Positions 56,826 through 64,000 of a stretch of 64,000 nucleotides of DNA are shown here, piece after piece. Origin of the DNA: Cryptosporangium aurantiacum (GTDB lineage Bacteria; Actinomycetota; Actinomycetes; Mycobacteriales; Cryptosporangiaceae); assembly GCF_900143005.1 (NCBI RefSeq), contig NZ_FRCS01000006.1:1-64000 (forward strand), read 5' to 3'. The translations under genes were made by a program, and so were the position numbers. Below the pieces are notes generated by a model. It had not been told where the DNA came from. It made no database searches and saw nothing but the letters and a program-made list of their open reading frames with translations. Within the stretch, counting starts at the first letter, position 1, and every line of letters starts with the position of its first letter.

Positions 56826-58736
56826 TCATACCGTGAGCCCGGCGTCGGCACCCGCGTTCACCGCGCGCACGAAGTCCGCAGGGATCTCGGCGTCACCCAG
56901 CACCCGGACGTCGACGCCCAGCAGCGCCAGCTCGGTGGTGATCGCCGTTCCGGAGGCGCGCCACCCGATCGCCAGCGCGACCAGATCAGTGTCGAGGGTC
57001 TCCTCCTCGCCGCCTGCGCCTGCCGGGCGCCACCGCACCAGCCCGGGCTCGAAGCCGACCACGACCGCGCCGGTCAGGATGCGGACGCCGTCGCGGCGGA
57101 GTTGTTTGACCAGCTGCCTGCGGGTGATCGCCTCCACGCCCCGGCCGATGCTCCCGGCCATCTCGACGATCGTGACCTCGGCGCCCCGGGCGCACATCAG
57201 CTCGGCGGTCTCGCAGCCGGTGGCGCTTCCCCCGACCACCACCAGCCGGGTGCCCGGCTCGACCGTGACCTCGCCGAGGAGCAGACGCTGGGCGTCGTGC
57301 ACGGCCGGCCCGTCGATGCCGGGGATCGGCGGCACTAGCGGTTCCGCGCCGGTGGCGACGACCACGACGTCCGGGTGGTGCCGTTCGACCGTGCGCGCCG
57401 AGACCGGCGCGGAGGTGTGGACCTCGACGCCCAGCTCCACGAGCAGACGCGCCTGGAAGTCGCGGAAGCGGAGGACCTCCTGTTTGCTCGGGGCCGCTCC
57501 GGCCACCGTGAGTTTCCCGCCGAGCGTGCGGTCCCGCTCCCAGATCGACACCCGGTGCCCGCGCAGCCGGGCGATCCGGGCCGCCTCCAGTCCGGACGGC
57601 CCGGAGCCGACGACCATCACCCGGCGCGGCGTCGCGGCCGGTTTGACCGCCCAGGTCAGCTCCCGGCCCACCTCGGGGTTGACCGCGCACCGCGCGCGCT
57701 CGCCGCGTCCGACCAGGTCCACGCAGGCGTTGCACGCGATGCACGGCCGGACGTCGCCCAGCCGGCCCGCGCGGACGAGGTTCGGCCAGTCCGGCTCGGC
57801 GATCAGCCCGCGGCCGAGCAGGATCAGGTCGGCGTCCCCGGAGGCGACGACGTCCGCGGCCAGGTTCGGGGAGTCCAGGCGCCCGACCGCCATCACCGGC
57901 ACCGACACGGCCTGCCGGACCGCGCGCGCCAGCGGACGCATGTGTCCGCGCGGTACCGCCATCGGCGCCAGCGTCTGGTGCAGCGTTAGCCAGGTCCCGG
58001 AGGACACCGAGATCGACGCGACGCCGGCGTCCTCCAGCATCCGCGCGACGGCCACCGCCGACTCCACGTCGAACCCGCCGGGCTCGGCGTCGGTGCCGTT
58101 GAGCCGCCAGACGAGCGGCAGATCGCACGCCGCGCCGATGGCCTGCGCCACCTCGATCGAGAACCGGGCCCGGTTCGCGAGCGTCCCGCCGTAGGCGTCG
58201 GTACGGACGTTGTGCCGGGCCGACAGGAAGTTCGACGGCAGGTAACCGTGCGCGCCGTGCACCTCGACGAAGTCGAAGCCGGCGTCCGCCGCGAACCGCG
58301 CCGCCTGCGCGTAGTCGGCGACGATCCGCTTGATCTCCGGGACGGTCAACGCGTGCGGGGTCGGCGCGACCGAGTTCAGCGGAACCGGTGACGGCGCGAC
58401 CGACGGACCGTCGGTCACCTGCCGGCCCGGGTGCATGAGTTGGACGCCGACCTTCGTGCCGTGCGGCCGCACCGCCTCGACGATCCGGCGGAGGCCCGGC
58501 ACGTACTGCGGTCCGCACAGACGTGGCTCCGGTCCGCGGCTGTCCGGCGAGACCAGACAGCCCTCGACCGTGATCGCGCCGACGCCGCCCTCGGCGCGCC
58601 GCCGGTAGTAGGCGACCGTGTCCTCGGTGACGAACCCGTCCCGGTCCAGGCAGGTTCCCATCGGCGCCATGACCAGCCGGTTGGGAAGCGTGAGCCGGCC
58701 CAGGCGGAGCGGCGTGAACAGCACCCCGGTGTTCAC
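56826..58736 (-). CDS. Old Yellow Enzyme/2,4-dienoyl-CoA reductase-like NADH:flavin oxidoreductase
   Basis: The 636-residue protein has an N-terminal FMN TIM barrel (LFTPLRLGRLTLPNRLVMAPMGT, GVQLMHPGRQ, FVEVHGAHGYLPSNFLS), a 4Fe-4S cluster segment CIACNACVDLVGRGERARCAVNP, and a C-terminal FAD/NAD(P) domain (VMVVGSGPSGLEAARIA and LVVVGGSATGCETAELM). This is the FadH or trimethylamine-dehydrogenase-like architecture, reducing conjugated double bonds. It starts with a GTG overlapping the ferredoxin stop (GTGA). It is the last gene of the operon that starts at 63266. It probably reduces an enone or dienoyl intermediate, but the substrate is inferred only from context. Confidence 0.88.
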   Translation of the reverse strand: MNTGVLFTPLRLGRLTLPNRLVMAPMGTCLDRDGFVTEDTVAYYRRRAEGGVGAITVEGCLVSPDSRGPEPRLCGPQYVPGLRRIVEAVRPHGTKVGVQLMHPGRQVTDGPSVAPSPVPLNSVAPTPHALTVPEIKRIVADYAQAARFAADAGFDFVEVHGAHGYLPSNFLSARHNVRTDAYGGTLANRARFSIEVAQAIGAACDLPLVWRLNGTDAEPGGFDVESAVAVARMLEDAGVASISVSSGTWLTLHQTLAPMAVPRGHMRPLARAVRQAVSVPVMAVGRLDSPNLAADVVASGDADLILLGRGLIAEPDWPNLVRAGRLGDVRPCIACNACVDLVGRGERARCAVNPEVGRELTWAVKPAATPRRVMVVGSGPSGLEAARIARLRGHRVSIWERDRTLGGKLTVAGAAPSKQEVLRFRDFQARLLVELGVEVHTSAPVSARTVERHHPDVVVVATGAEPLVPPIPGIDGPAVHDAQRLLLGEVTVEPGTRLVVVGGSATGCETAELMCARGAEVTIVEMAGSIGRGVEAITRRQLVKQLRRDGVRILTGAVVVGFEPGLVRWRPAGAGGEEETLDTDLVALAIGWRASGTAITTELALLGVDVRVLGDAEIPADFVRAVNAGADAGLTV

Positions 58737-58927
58737 GGCAGCACCTGGAGGGCCCGGACCGGGCAGGCGCTGACGCCGAGTTCGGCGGTGGCCTCCTCCC
58801 CCGGCGGCACCGGCCGGTCCGGGCCCACGCCCGAGTAGCCGTCGTCGTCGAGCGGGAAGAGGTCGGGGTCGACGACGTAACACTGGGCGTGCCCCTCGCA
58901 CACGCCGGGCACCAGACCGACCCTCAC
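58733..58927 (-). CDS. Small P450-type ferredoxin (3Fe-4S/4Fe-4S)
   Basis: This 64-residue protein has Cys in GVCEGHAQCYVV and a later ACPVRAL. This is the C-x5-C...C-P pattern of short actinobacterial ferredoxins that feed P450s; the usual third cluster Cys of [4Fe-4S] is replaced, suggesting [3Fe-4S]. The start is a GTG overlapping the P450 stop by 4 bases (GTGA), and its stop overlaps the next gene's start. It is surely the electron donor for the P450 at 58924; no dedicated ferredoxin reductase lies in this operon. Confidence 0.88.
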   Translation of the reverse strand: MRVGLVPGVCEGHAQCYVVDPDLFPLDDDGYSGVGPDRPVPPGEEATAELGVSACPVRALQVLP

Positions 58928-60135
58928 GGCGAGCACCTCACCGGCAGCGCCTCCAGCGACCGGGACGCCAGGCTCGCCTTCCACTGCGGCTCCCCGGCCA
59001 GGGCGAGTCCCGGCATCCGCGCGACGACGCGCGCCAGCGCGATCCGGGTCTCCATCCGCGCGAGCTGCGCGCCGATGCAGGCGTGGATGCCTTTTCCGAA
59101 GGCCACGTGCGGGTTGGGGCTGCGGCCCAGGTCCAGGACGTCCGGGTCGGTGAACTTCTCCGGATCGCGGTTGGCCGCGGCGAGGACAAGATGGACCCGC
59201 TGCCCCGGAGCGATCGTCCGGCCCTGAATCTGGGTTTCGCTCACCACCCAGCGGTTCAGCACCTTGATCGGGCCGTCGAAGCGCAGGAGTTCCTCGACCG
59301 CGGGGCCGATCAGCTCCGGTTCCTGCCGCAGCCGGTCGAGGTGGTCGGGGTGGCGGAGCAGCGCCAGCACGGAGTTCGCGATCGAGTTCGTCGTCGTCTC
59401 GTGCCCCGCGAACAGCAGCAGGGCGCACATCGCGACGAGTTCGTCGTCGGACAGGCCGTCGGAGCCGTCGCGCGCCATCAGCGCCGACAGCATGTCGTCG
59501 CCCGGGTCGCGGCGCCGCTGCTCGACCAGCGCACCGAAGTAGGTCTGCATCTCGATCAGGCCGCGCAGCGCCCGCTCGTGCCGTTCGGCCCTGGCCGCGC
59601 CGCCGGTGCCGAACGCGACGAGCGCCAGCTCGTCGGACCAGTCGCGGAAGCGGTCCCGGTCTTCCGGCGGGGCGCCGAGCATCGTCGCGATCACGATCGC
59701 GGGCAGCGGATACGCGACCCGCTCGATCAGGTCCTGCGGACCGGGCTCGGTCAGGAACGCATCGATGTGCTCGTCGACGATCCGCGTGATCATCTCGGTC
59801 ATGCCGGCGATCCGCTGGCCCTTGAACGCTCCGGCGGCGAGCTTGCGCAGCCGGGTGTGGGCGGGCGGATCCGAAACGACCATCCAGTCCGACATCAGCG
59901 AGAGCACGGTGGTCGTCGCCGGTCGGCCGGCGCGCGCGGCCAGCAGCGGCCGGACCCGGTCGCTGGACAGCGCCTTGTTCTGGAACGCCGCCGAGACGTC
60001 GTCGTAGCGGGTGATCAGCCACGCGCGGTGCGGCTCGCTCCAGTGCACGGGGTCGGAGTCGCGGAGGTCGCGCAGCAGCGGGTACGGGTCGGTGTTCGCC
60101 GGGAGCGCGAGCAGATCATCGGTGACGGCAGGCAT
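58924..60135 (-). CDS. Cytochrome P450 monooxygenase (second)
   Basis: The 403-residue P450 has an I-helix LLFAGHETTTNSI, helix K EELLR, and the haem-binding FGKGIHACIG with Cys353. The sequence is of the CYP105/107-like soluble type. The ATG at 60135 lies 10 bases from the NTF2-like gene's stop. It is followed by its own ferredoxin (overlap GTGA). The operon's other enzymes (carboxylase, hydratase, OYE reductase) suggest oxidation of a terpenoid, fatty or cyclic acid. This is an inference from the neighbours. Confidence 0.9.
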   Translation of the reverse strand: MPAVTDDLLALPANTDPYPLLRDLRDSDPVHWSEPHRAWLITRYDDVSAAFQNKALSSDRVRPLLAARAGRPATTTVLSLMSDWMVVSDPPAHTRLRKLAAGAFKGQRIAGMTEMITRIVDEHIDAFLTEPGPQDLIERVAYPLPAIVIATMLGAPPEDRDRFRDWSDELALVAFGTGGAARAERHERALRGLIEMQTYFGALVEQRRRDPGDDMLSALMARDGSDGLSDDELVAMCALLLFAGHETTTNSIANSVLALLRHPDHLDRLRQEPELIGPAVEELLRFDGPIKVLNRWVVSETQIQGRTIAPGQRVHLVLAAANRDPEKFTDPDVLDLGRSPNPHVAFGKGIHACIGAQLARMETRIALARVVARMPGLALAGEPQWKASLASRSLEALPVRCSP

Positions 60136-60145
60136 GCGCGTCCTC

Positions 60146-60943
60146 TCAGCTGCTGGAGACCGTGGGCTGCCGGGTGCGGCTGCGGGCGAGTCCGAGGCGG
60201 TCCCGCACGATCCAGCCGCCGCTGACCCGGCCCGCTCCGACGGTGACCAGACCGACGAGGTGCAGGGTCGCCGGAGTGTCGAGGTCGCCGGCGTACGCGC
60301 CGGAGGCGGTGACCCGGAAGGCGACGTACGCGCCCGCCGAGAACAGCTCGTCGACGTCCGACGTCGCGTCGGTGAGCAGGGCGGGACCGGCCTCGCCGTC
60401 GTCGAAGCGGACCGGGCCCGGTGGCTCAGTGGGCTGCACGGCCGCGCCGGAGGCGATCCAGTCGCGCACGACGGCCTCGGCCGCGGGATCGGCCGGTTCG
60501 GCGGGCGTGTCCCACGGTGCGAGCGCGGGCGGCTCGACCGCGGCCGGGATCCCGGACTCCAGCTGACGACGACGCGACAGGTAGTCCTGCTCCACGGCGT
60601 TGGCCACCAGGCGACGGCCGTTCCAGCGGTACAGCCCGAGCCCTGTCCACACCGCGATCCGGCCGTTCCGGGCGGATCGCCCGTGCTCGGAGAACCGCAT
60701 CGCCAGCCGTTCACCGTTGCCCACGATCGTGTGCACGGTCAGGCACAGCCCGGGAAACTGCGTGAACTGCCGCTGGGCCGCGGGGATGTACTGCTCGTCC
60801 CGGCCGGCGACCTCGTGCGGCCCCATCCGCAGGACGTACTCCGGCTCCATGATCTCCGCGCACACCGAGACGTCGTGGCGGTTGGTGTAGTCGTTGACGT
60901 ACCGCCGCATCAGCGCCACGAACGGGTCTGCCGCCGGGCCCAT
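60146..60943 (-). CDS. SnoaL/NTF2-like protein with C-terminal NTF2-like or helical extension
   Basis: The 265-residue protein begins FVALMRRYVNDYTNRHDVSVCAEIMEPEYVLRMGPHEVAGRDEQYIPAAQRQFTQFPGL, the NTF2-like cone fold used by SnoaL-type cyclases and limonene epoxide hydrolase-like enzymes. The second half (DPAAEAVVRDWIASGAAVQPTE on) is different and unassigned, with LDTPATLHLVGLVTVGAGRVSGGWIVRDR. It could be a second NTF2-like domain. It overlaps the hydratase stop (TGATG) and is next to a P450. An isomerase or hydrolase role is possible. No catalytic residues can be assigned. Confidence 0.65.
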   Translation of the reverse strand: MGPAADPFVALMRRYVNDYTNRHDVSVCAEIMEPEYVLRMGPHEVAGRDEQYIPAAQRQFTQFPGLCLTVHTIVGNGERLAMRFSEHGRSARNGRIAVWTGLGLYRWNGRRLVANAVEQDYLSRRRQLESGIPAAVEPPALAPWDTPAEPADPAAEAVVRDWIASGAAVQPTEPPGPVRFDDGEAGPALLTDATSDVDELFSAGAYVAFRVTASGAYAGDLDTPATLHLVGLVTVGAGRVSGGWIVRDRLGLARSRTRQPTVSSS

Positions 60944-61707
60944 CAGCGGCCCCCGAAGCGCGGCGGCCGCTTGGCGAGGAACGCGGCGATGCCCTCCGCC
61001 GCGTCCGCGGTGGCGTGCAGGCTGGTGAGCGCGCCGGTCGAGTGGTCGAACTCCCCGCGATCGACGCCACGGTTGACCAGGCTCTTGCCGGTGGCCACGG
61101 CCAGCGGCGCCCTCGTGGCGATGCGGGCGGCGAGTTCGCGGGCGGCGTCCAACAGGTGTTCGGCGGGAACCACTTTCTGCGCGAGCCCGATCCGCAACGC
61201 GGTGGCCGCGTCGACCCGCTCGCCGGTGAACATCATCAGCTTGGTCCAGTGCCTGCCGATCACGGCGGGCGCGCGCAGCGCGCCGAACCCGGGGACCAGC
61301 CCGACCGCGGTCTCCGGCATCGCGAACGTCGCGGTGTCGGCGGCGACGACGACGTCGCAGGCCAGTGCGAGCTCACACCCGCCGCCCATCGCGTAGCCGT
61401 TCACCGCGGCGATGATCGGCAGCGGCGACTCCTCGACCGCGGCGAACGTGCGCATGCAGTCCTGCTGGAACTCGCGTTTGGAGGCAACGTCGGTCAGCGC
61501 GGCGAAGCTGCCGATGTCACCGCCGGCCGAGAAGGCCTTGTCTCCGGCGCCGGTGAGGATCACCGCCCGGGTGGAGCCGTCGGCCGCGAGCCGGGCCAGG
61601 GCATCCCGGAGCTCGGCCCAGAACGTGCGGCCCATCGTGTTGAGCGTGGCCGGATCGCCGATCGTGAGCAGCGCGACCGCGTTCCCGGCTTCGACCTGGA
61701 GGCTCAC
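60943..61707 (-). CDS. Enoyl-CoA hydratase/isomerase family protein
   Basis: The 254-residue crotonase-fold protein has the oxyanion-hole segments FSAGGDIGSFAAL and AAVNGYAMGGGCELALACDVVVAADTATFAMPETAVGLVPGFG. The Glu in MPETAVGLVP is the position of the acidic catalytic residue. The C-terminal FLAKRPPRFGG is typical. The GTG start overlaps the carboxyltransferase stop by 4 bases (GTGA). It probably hydrates or isomerises a CoA-bound intermediate formed by the carboxylase. Confidence 0.88.
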   Translation of the reverse strand: MSLQVEAGNAVALLTIGDPATLNTMGRTFWAELRDALARLAADGSTRAVILTGAGDKAFSAGGDIGSFAALTDVASKREFQQDCMRTFAAVEESPLPIIAAVNGYAMGGGCELALACDVVVAADTATFAMPETAVGLVPGFGALRAPAVIGRHWTKLMMFTGERVDAATALRIGLAQKVVPAEHLLDAARELAARIATRAPLAVATGKSLVNRGVDRGEFDHSTGALTSLHATADAAEGIAAFLAKRPPRFGGR

Positions 61708-63266
61708 GCGAGGCCTCCGAGGGCGATGGTGATGCTCGCCGCCACGACGTCTCTGGTTCGGCCGGGTTCGATGACGTCGTCCAGCGACAGGTGCGCGGCG
61801 GCCTCCCACGGCTCGGACTCGCTGACCCACTCGGCGGTCAGTTCGGCGACCAGCGCGTCGTGCGCCGCCTGTCCCTGCTCGTCCAGCACGCGTTGCAGGC
61901 GCCGCCGGTGGATCGTGCGGATGCCGGTCTCGGGCGCCATGAAGCCCAGTTCGGCGCTGGGCCAGGCGTAGAGGAAGTCCGGTTCGGTCGGCCGCCCACC
62001 CATCGCGAAGTGGCCGCCGCCGTACGCCTTGCGGAGGACCACGCCGATCTTCGGCACGGTCGCTTCGGCGATCGCGGAGACCACCGCCTCGTAGCCGTGC
62101 AGGATGCCGCCGCGTTCGGCTTGGGTGCCGATCATCAGACCGGGGACGTCCTGCAGGAACACCAGCGGCAGTCCGAACGTGTCGCAGAGCTCCACGAACG
62201 CGCGTTCCTTCGCCAGCGCGGCCGGGTCGAGCGCACCGGCCCGCGCGATCGGCTGGTTGCCGATCAGCCCGACCGGCCGACCCTCGATCCGGGCGAGCGC
62301 GCACAGCAGGCTGGGGCCCCAGCCGTCGCCCCAGGGCAGGATGCTGGCCTCGTCCGCGAGGCACGCGAAGACGTCGCGCATGTCGTAACCGGACCGCGCG
62401 CCGAGCGGCACGATCGTCTCCAGCTCACCGGGGTCCCGCGCGGGCGGCAGCGGCGGCGCGAGCGGAGGGCGCTGGGTCGAATTCTGCGGTAGGTAGGACA
62501 GGAACGCGGCGATCGCGTCCAGCGCGTCGGCCTCGGTCTCGACGACGAGGTGCACGTTCCCGGCCTCGGTCGCCGCCGCGGGGCCGCCGAGTTCGGTGTC
62601 GGTGACCTTCTCGCCGATCGCCGGTTCGACCACGGACGGCCCGGACAGCGCGATCGATCCGCTGCGGACCATCACGACGAAGTGCGCGGTGGAGGCGTGC
62701 AGCGCGGAGTCCCCGTAGGACGGACCGAGCACCGCGGCGGCCCGCGGGATGCGCGGTGCGCCGGGCGGCGGCTTGAGGAACGTCGTGAAGTCCAGCGGCA
62801 GGCTGGAGAAGCGCCAGCCCGAGACGTCCGGCATCCGGCCACCGTCGGCGTCACAGAGCAGCACGAGGGGGAAACCGTGCCGCTGGGCGTGCTCGATCAG
62901 CCGTCCCTGCTTGCGCATGCTGATCGGTGCGGTGGTGCCGGCGACGACGCTGGAGTCGATGCCGATCACGCCGATCCGCCTGCCGTCGAGCAGCCCGAAC
63001 CCGGTGACGACGGCGTCACCGGGGATCGGCTTGTCGCGGCGCAGCTCAGGCAGTGCGAGGGCGCCGATCTCGAACCAGGTTCCGGGGTCGACGAGCAGGT
63101 CGATGCGCTCCCGGACGGGCAGGCGGCCGGATTCGCGGTGCCTTTTGAGTCCTTCCGGCCCGCCGCTGGCGAGCGCGGCTTCGCGCTTGTCGCGCAGCAC
63201 GGCGAGCCGGTCAGCCATCGTGACTTCGTCCGCGTTCCCGTTCGCGTTGATGGTCTTGGTCGTCAC
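61704..63266 (-). CDS. Acyl-CoA carboxylase carboxyltransferase (AccD/PccB-like)
   Basis: The 520-residue protein has the biotin-dependent carboxyltransferase fold, with RLPVRERIDLLVDPGTWFEIGAL, GVIGIDSSVVAGTTAPISMRK (oxyanion hole), VFLQDVPGLMIGTQAERGGILHGYEAVV, and AYGGGHFAMGG, which are landmarks of propionyl/acetyl-CoA carboxylase beta subunits. The GTG start has GGAGG 5 bases upstream and leads the operon. Its divergent partner at 63362 is the biotin carboxylase. Together with the hydratase and OYE gene this resembles geranyl-CoA/isohexenylglutaconyl or 3-methylcrotonyl-type carboxylase modules; the specific acyl-CoA is unknown. Confidence 0.88.
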   Translation of the reverse strand: MTTKTINANGNADEVTMADRLAVLRDKREAALASGGPEGLKRHRESGRLPVRERIDLLVDPGTWFEIGALALPELRRDKPIPGDAVVTGFGLLDGRRIGVIGIDSSVVAGTTAPISMRKQGRLIEHAQRHGFPLVLLCDADGGRMPDVSGWRFSSLPLDFTTFLKPPPGAPRIPRAAAVLGPSYGDSALHASTAHFVVMVRSGSIALSGPSVVEPAIGEKVTDTELGGPAAATEAGNVHLVVETEADALDAIAAFLSYLPQNSTQRPPLAPPLPPARDPGELETIVPLGARSGYDMRDVFACLADEASILPWGDGWGPSLLCALARIEGRPVGLIGNQPIARAGALDPAALAKERAFVELCDTFGLPLVFLQDVPGLMIGTQAERGGILHGYEAVVSAIAEATVPKIGVVLRKAYGGGHFAMGGRPTEPDFLYAWPSAELGFMAPETGIRTIHRRRLQRVLDEQGQAAHDALVAELTAEWVSESEPWEAAAHLSLDDVIEPGRTRDVVAASITIALGGLA

Positions 63267-63298
63267 CGGACCTCCGCTCTCCGTCCAGCGCCGCTAGA

Positions 63299-63320
63299 CT
63301 ACCAGACGTCCGGTTGGTAG
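63299..63320. promoter_or_regulatory. TetR operator candidate (carboxylase divergent promoter)
   Basis: A 22-bp imperfect palindrome with left half CTACCAGACGT and right half CCGGTTGGTAG, between the two carboxylase subunit genes. It matches the site at 56799-56820 at most conserved positions (CTACCA.ACG, then CCG.TT.GTAG). Confidence 0.75.
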
Positions 63321-63361
63321 ATAGTTTCTCGAACGCCTGCCCGCTGAGCCGAGGAGCCCCG

Positions 63362-64000
63362 ATGCCGGGAACGACCGTCCTGGTGGCGAACCGCGGCGAG
63401 ATCGCGGTGCGCGTCATCCGCGCCTGCCACGAGCTCGGCCTGCGTGCGGCCGCCGTCTACAGCGACGCCGACGCCGACGCTTTGCACGTGCGGCTGGCCG
63501 ACGAGTCTCACCGGATCGGCCCGGCTCCGGCCCGCGCGTCCTATCTCGACCGGGACGCCGTGCTGCGTGCCGCGTCGGCGTCCGGCGCTGACCTCGTCCA
63601 CCCGGGGTACGGGCTGCTCAGCGAGGACGCCGAGTTCGCGCGGGCGGTGACCGCGGCCGGGCTGGCGTTCGTCGGCCCTCCGGCGGAGGTCATCGCCGGG
63701 ATGGGCGACAAGGTCGCCGCCCGCGCGGTCGCGGAGAAGTGCGGCATCCCGGTGCCGCCGGGCACCGGTGCGCTGACTCCGGAGCAGGCGCTCGGCGAGG
63801 CCGCGCGGATCGGCTTCCCGCTCGTCGTCAAGGCCTCGTTCGGCGGTGGCGGGCGCGGCCTGCGGGTCGTGACGTCGGCCTCCGGCCTGGCCGGCGCGAT
63901 GGCCGCGGCCGGGCGCGAGGCCGGTGCCGCGTTCGGGCGGTCCGACGTCCACCTCGAGCGGTACCTCCAGCCGGCGCGGCACGTCGAGGTGCAGGTGTTC
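63362..64000 (+). CDS. Acyl-CoA carboxylase biotin carboxylase subunit, N-terminal part (window-truncated)
   Basis: The 213 codons present code for a biotin carboxylase: TVLVANRGEIAVRVIRACHELGLRAAAVYSDAD, DADALHVRLADESHRIGPAPARASYLDRDAVL, VHPGYGLLSEDAEFARAV, MGDKVAARA and the ATP-grasp glycine loop FPLVVKASFGGGGRGLRVV. The protein continues beyond the window, where a biotin carrier domain would be expected in a fused alpha subunit. The ATG has a GAGGAG at a normal spacing. It is divergent from the carboxyltransferase and shares the TetR operator. Confidence 0.9.
   Translation, partial: MPGTTVLVANRGEIAVRVIRACHELGLRAAAVYSDADADALHVRLADESHRIGPAPARASYLDRDAVLRAASASGADLVHPGYGLLSEDAEFARAVTAAGLAFVGPPAEVIAGMGDKVAARAVAEKCGIPVPPGTGALTPEQALGEAARIGFPLVVKASFGGGGRGLRVVTSASGLAGAMAAAGREAGAAFGRSDVHLERYLQPARHVEVQVF

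Overview
This 64 kb window is very GC-rich with dense, mostly actinobacterial-style genes: GTG/TTG starts, 4-base ATGA/GTGA overlaps, ECF41-type sigma factor, luciferase-like flavin monooxygenases, several P450s and NarL-type two-component pairs. The first 185 bases encode the C-terminus of a methyl-accepting chemotaxis protein, which suggests a motile actinomycete (an Actinoplanes- or Cryptosporangium-like organism is an inference only). I saw no tRNA, rRNA, CRISPR array, insertion sequence or prophage.

Region 1 (about 0.2-21 kb) is a catabolic regulon. It holds an amino-acid/amine permease, homoprotocatechuate meta-cleavage enzymes (hpaE, hpaD and a fumarylacetoacetase-fold enzyme), and genes resembling the gamma-glutamylated amine (Puu) route: glutamine-synthetase-like ligase, aldehyde dehydrogenase, class I amidotransferase hydrolases and a GabT-type aminotransferase. 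It also has a P450, an FMN/2Fe-2S reductase, a YtcJ-type amidohydrolase, a sugar-type ABC importer and a luciferase-like monooxygenase. Four divergent promoters here carry seven copies of one palindrome, consensus TCGTTYGGAYCCRAACGA. The only regulator in the block, a MarR protein, lies in one of the controlled operons. I infer catabolism of an aromatic or cyclic amine.

Region 2 (21-34 kb) has a second amidohydrolase, a complete Liv-type ABC importer, a secreted lipase, a broken two-component system, an epoxide hydrolase with three tandem 17-bp dyads, a limonene-monooxygenase-type enzyme, and an AhpD/ECF41 divergent pair with a nested dyad.

Region 3 (34.4-46.4 kb) is the most unusual part. 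Eight consecutive genes, nearly all overlapping, encode a membrane coiled-coil protein, a ClpB-like AAA+ ATPase, an NrdG-like radical SAM protein, a double zinc-ribbon/FHA protein, a PP2C phosphatase, a membrane-anchored Ser/Thr kinase, a CHAT protease and a caspase-like protease. The kinase N-terminus has eight 10-residue repeats; seven carry TT[RL]D, the pThr-x-x-Asp form recognised by FHA domains. This looks like a phospho-switch controlling two caspase-clan proteases, probably a conflict, defence or cell-death system.

Region 4 (46.4-64 kb) has a PadR regulator and carotenoid oxygenase, a NarL two-component pair beside a MacB/FtsX-type ABC exporter, and a second catabolic locus. That locus has a class III CoA-transferase, NAD-dependent epimerase-like protein, TetR regulator, and an operon of acyl-CoA carboxylase carboxyltransferase, enoyl-CoA hydratase, NTF2-like protein, P450, ferredoxin and Old-Yellow-Enzyme reductase, with a divergent biotin carboxylase running off the window. 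Two matching 22-bp palindromes, one at the tetR promoter and one at the carboxylase divergent promoter, define its likely TetR regulon.
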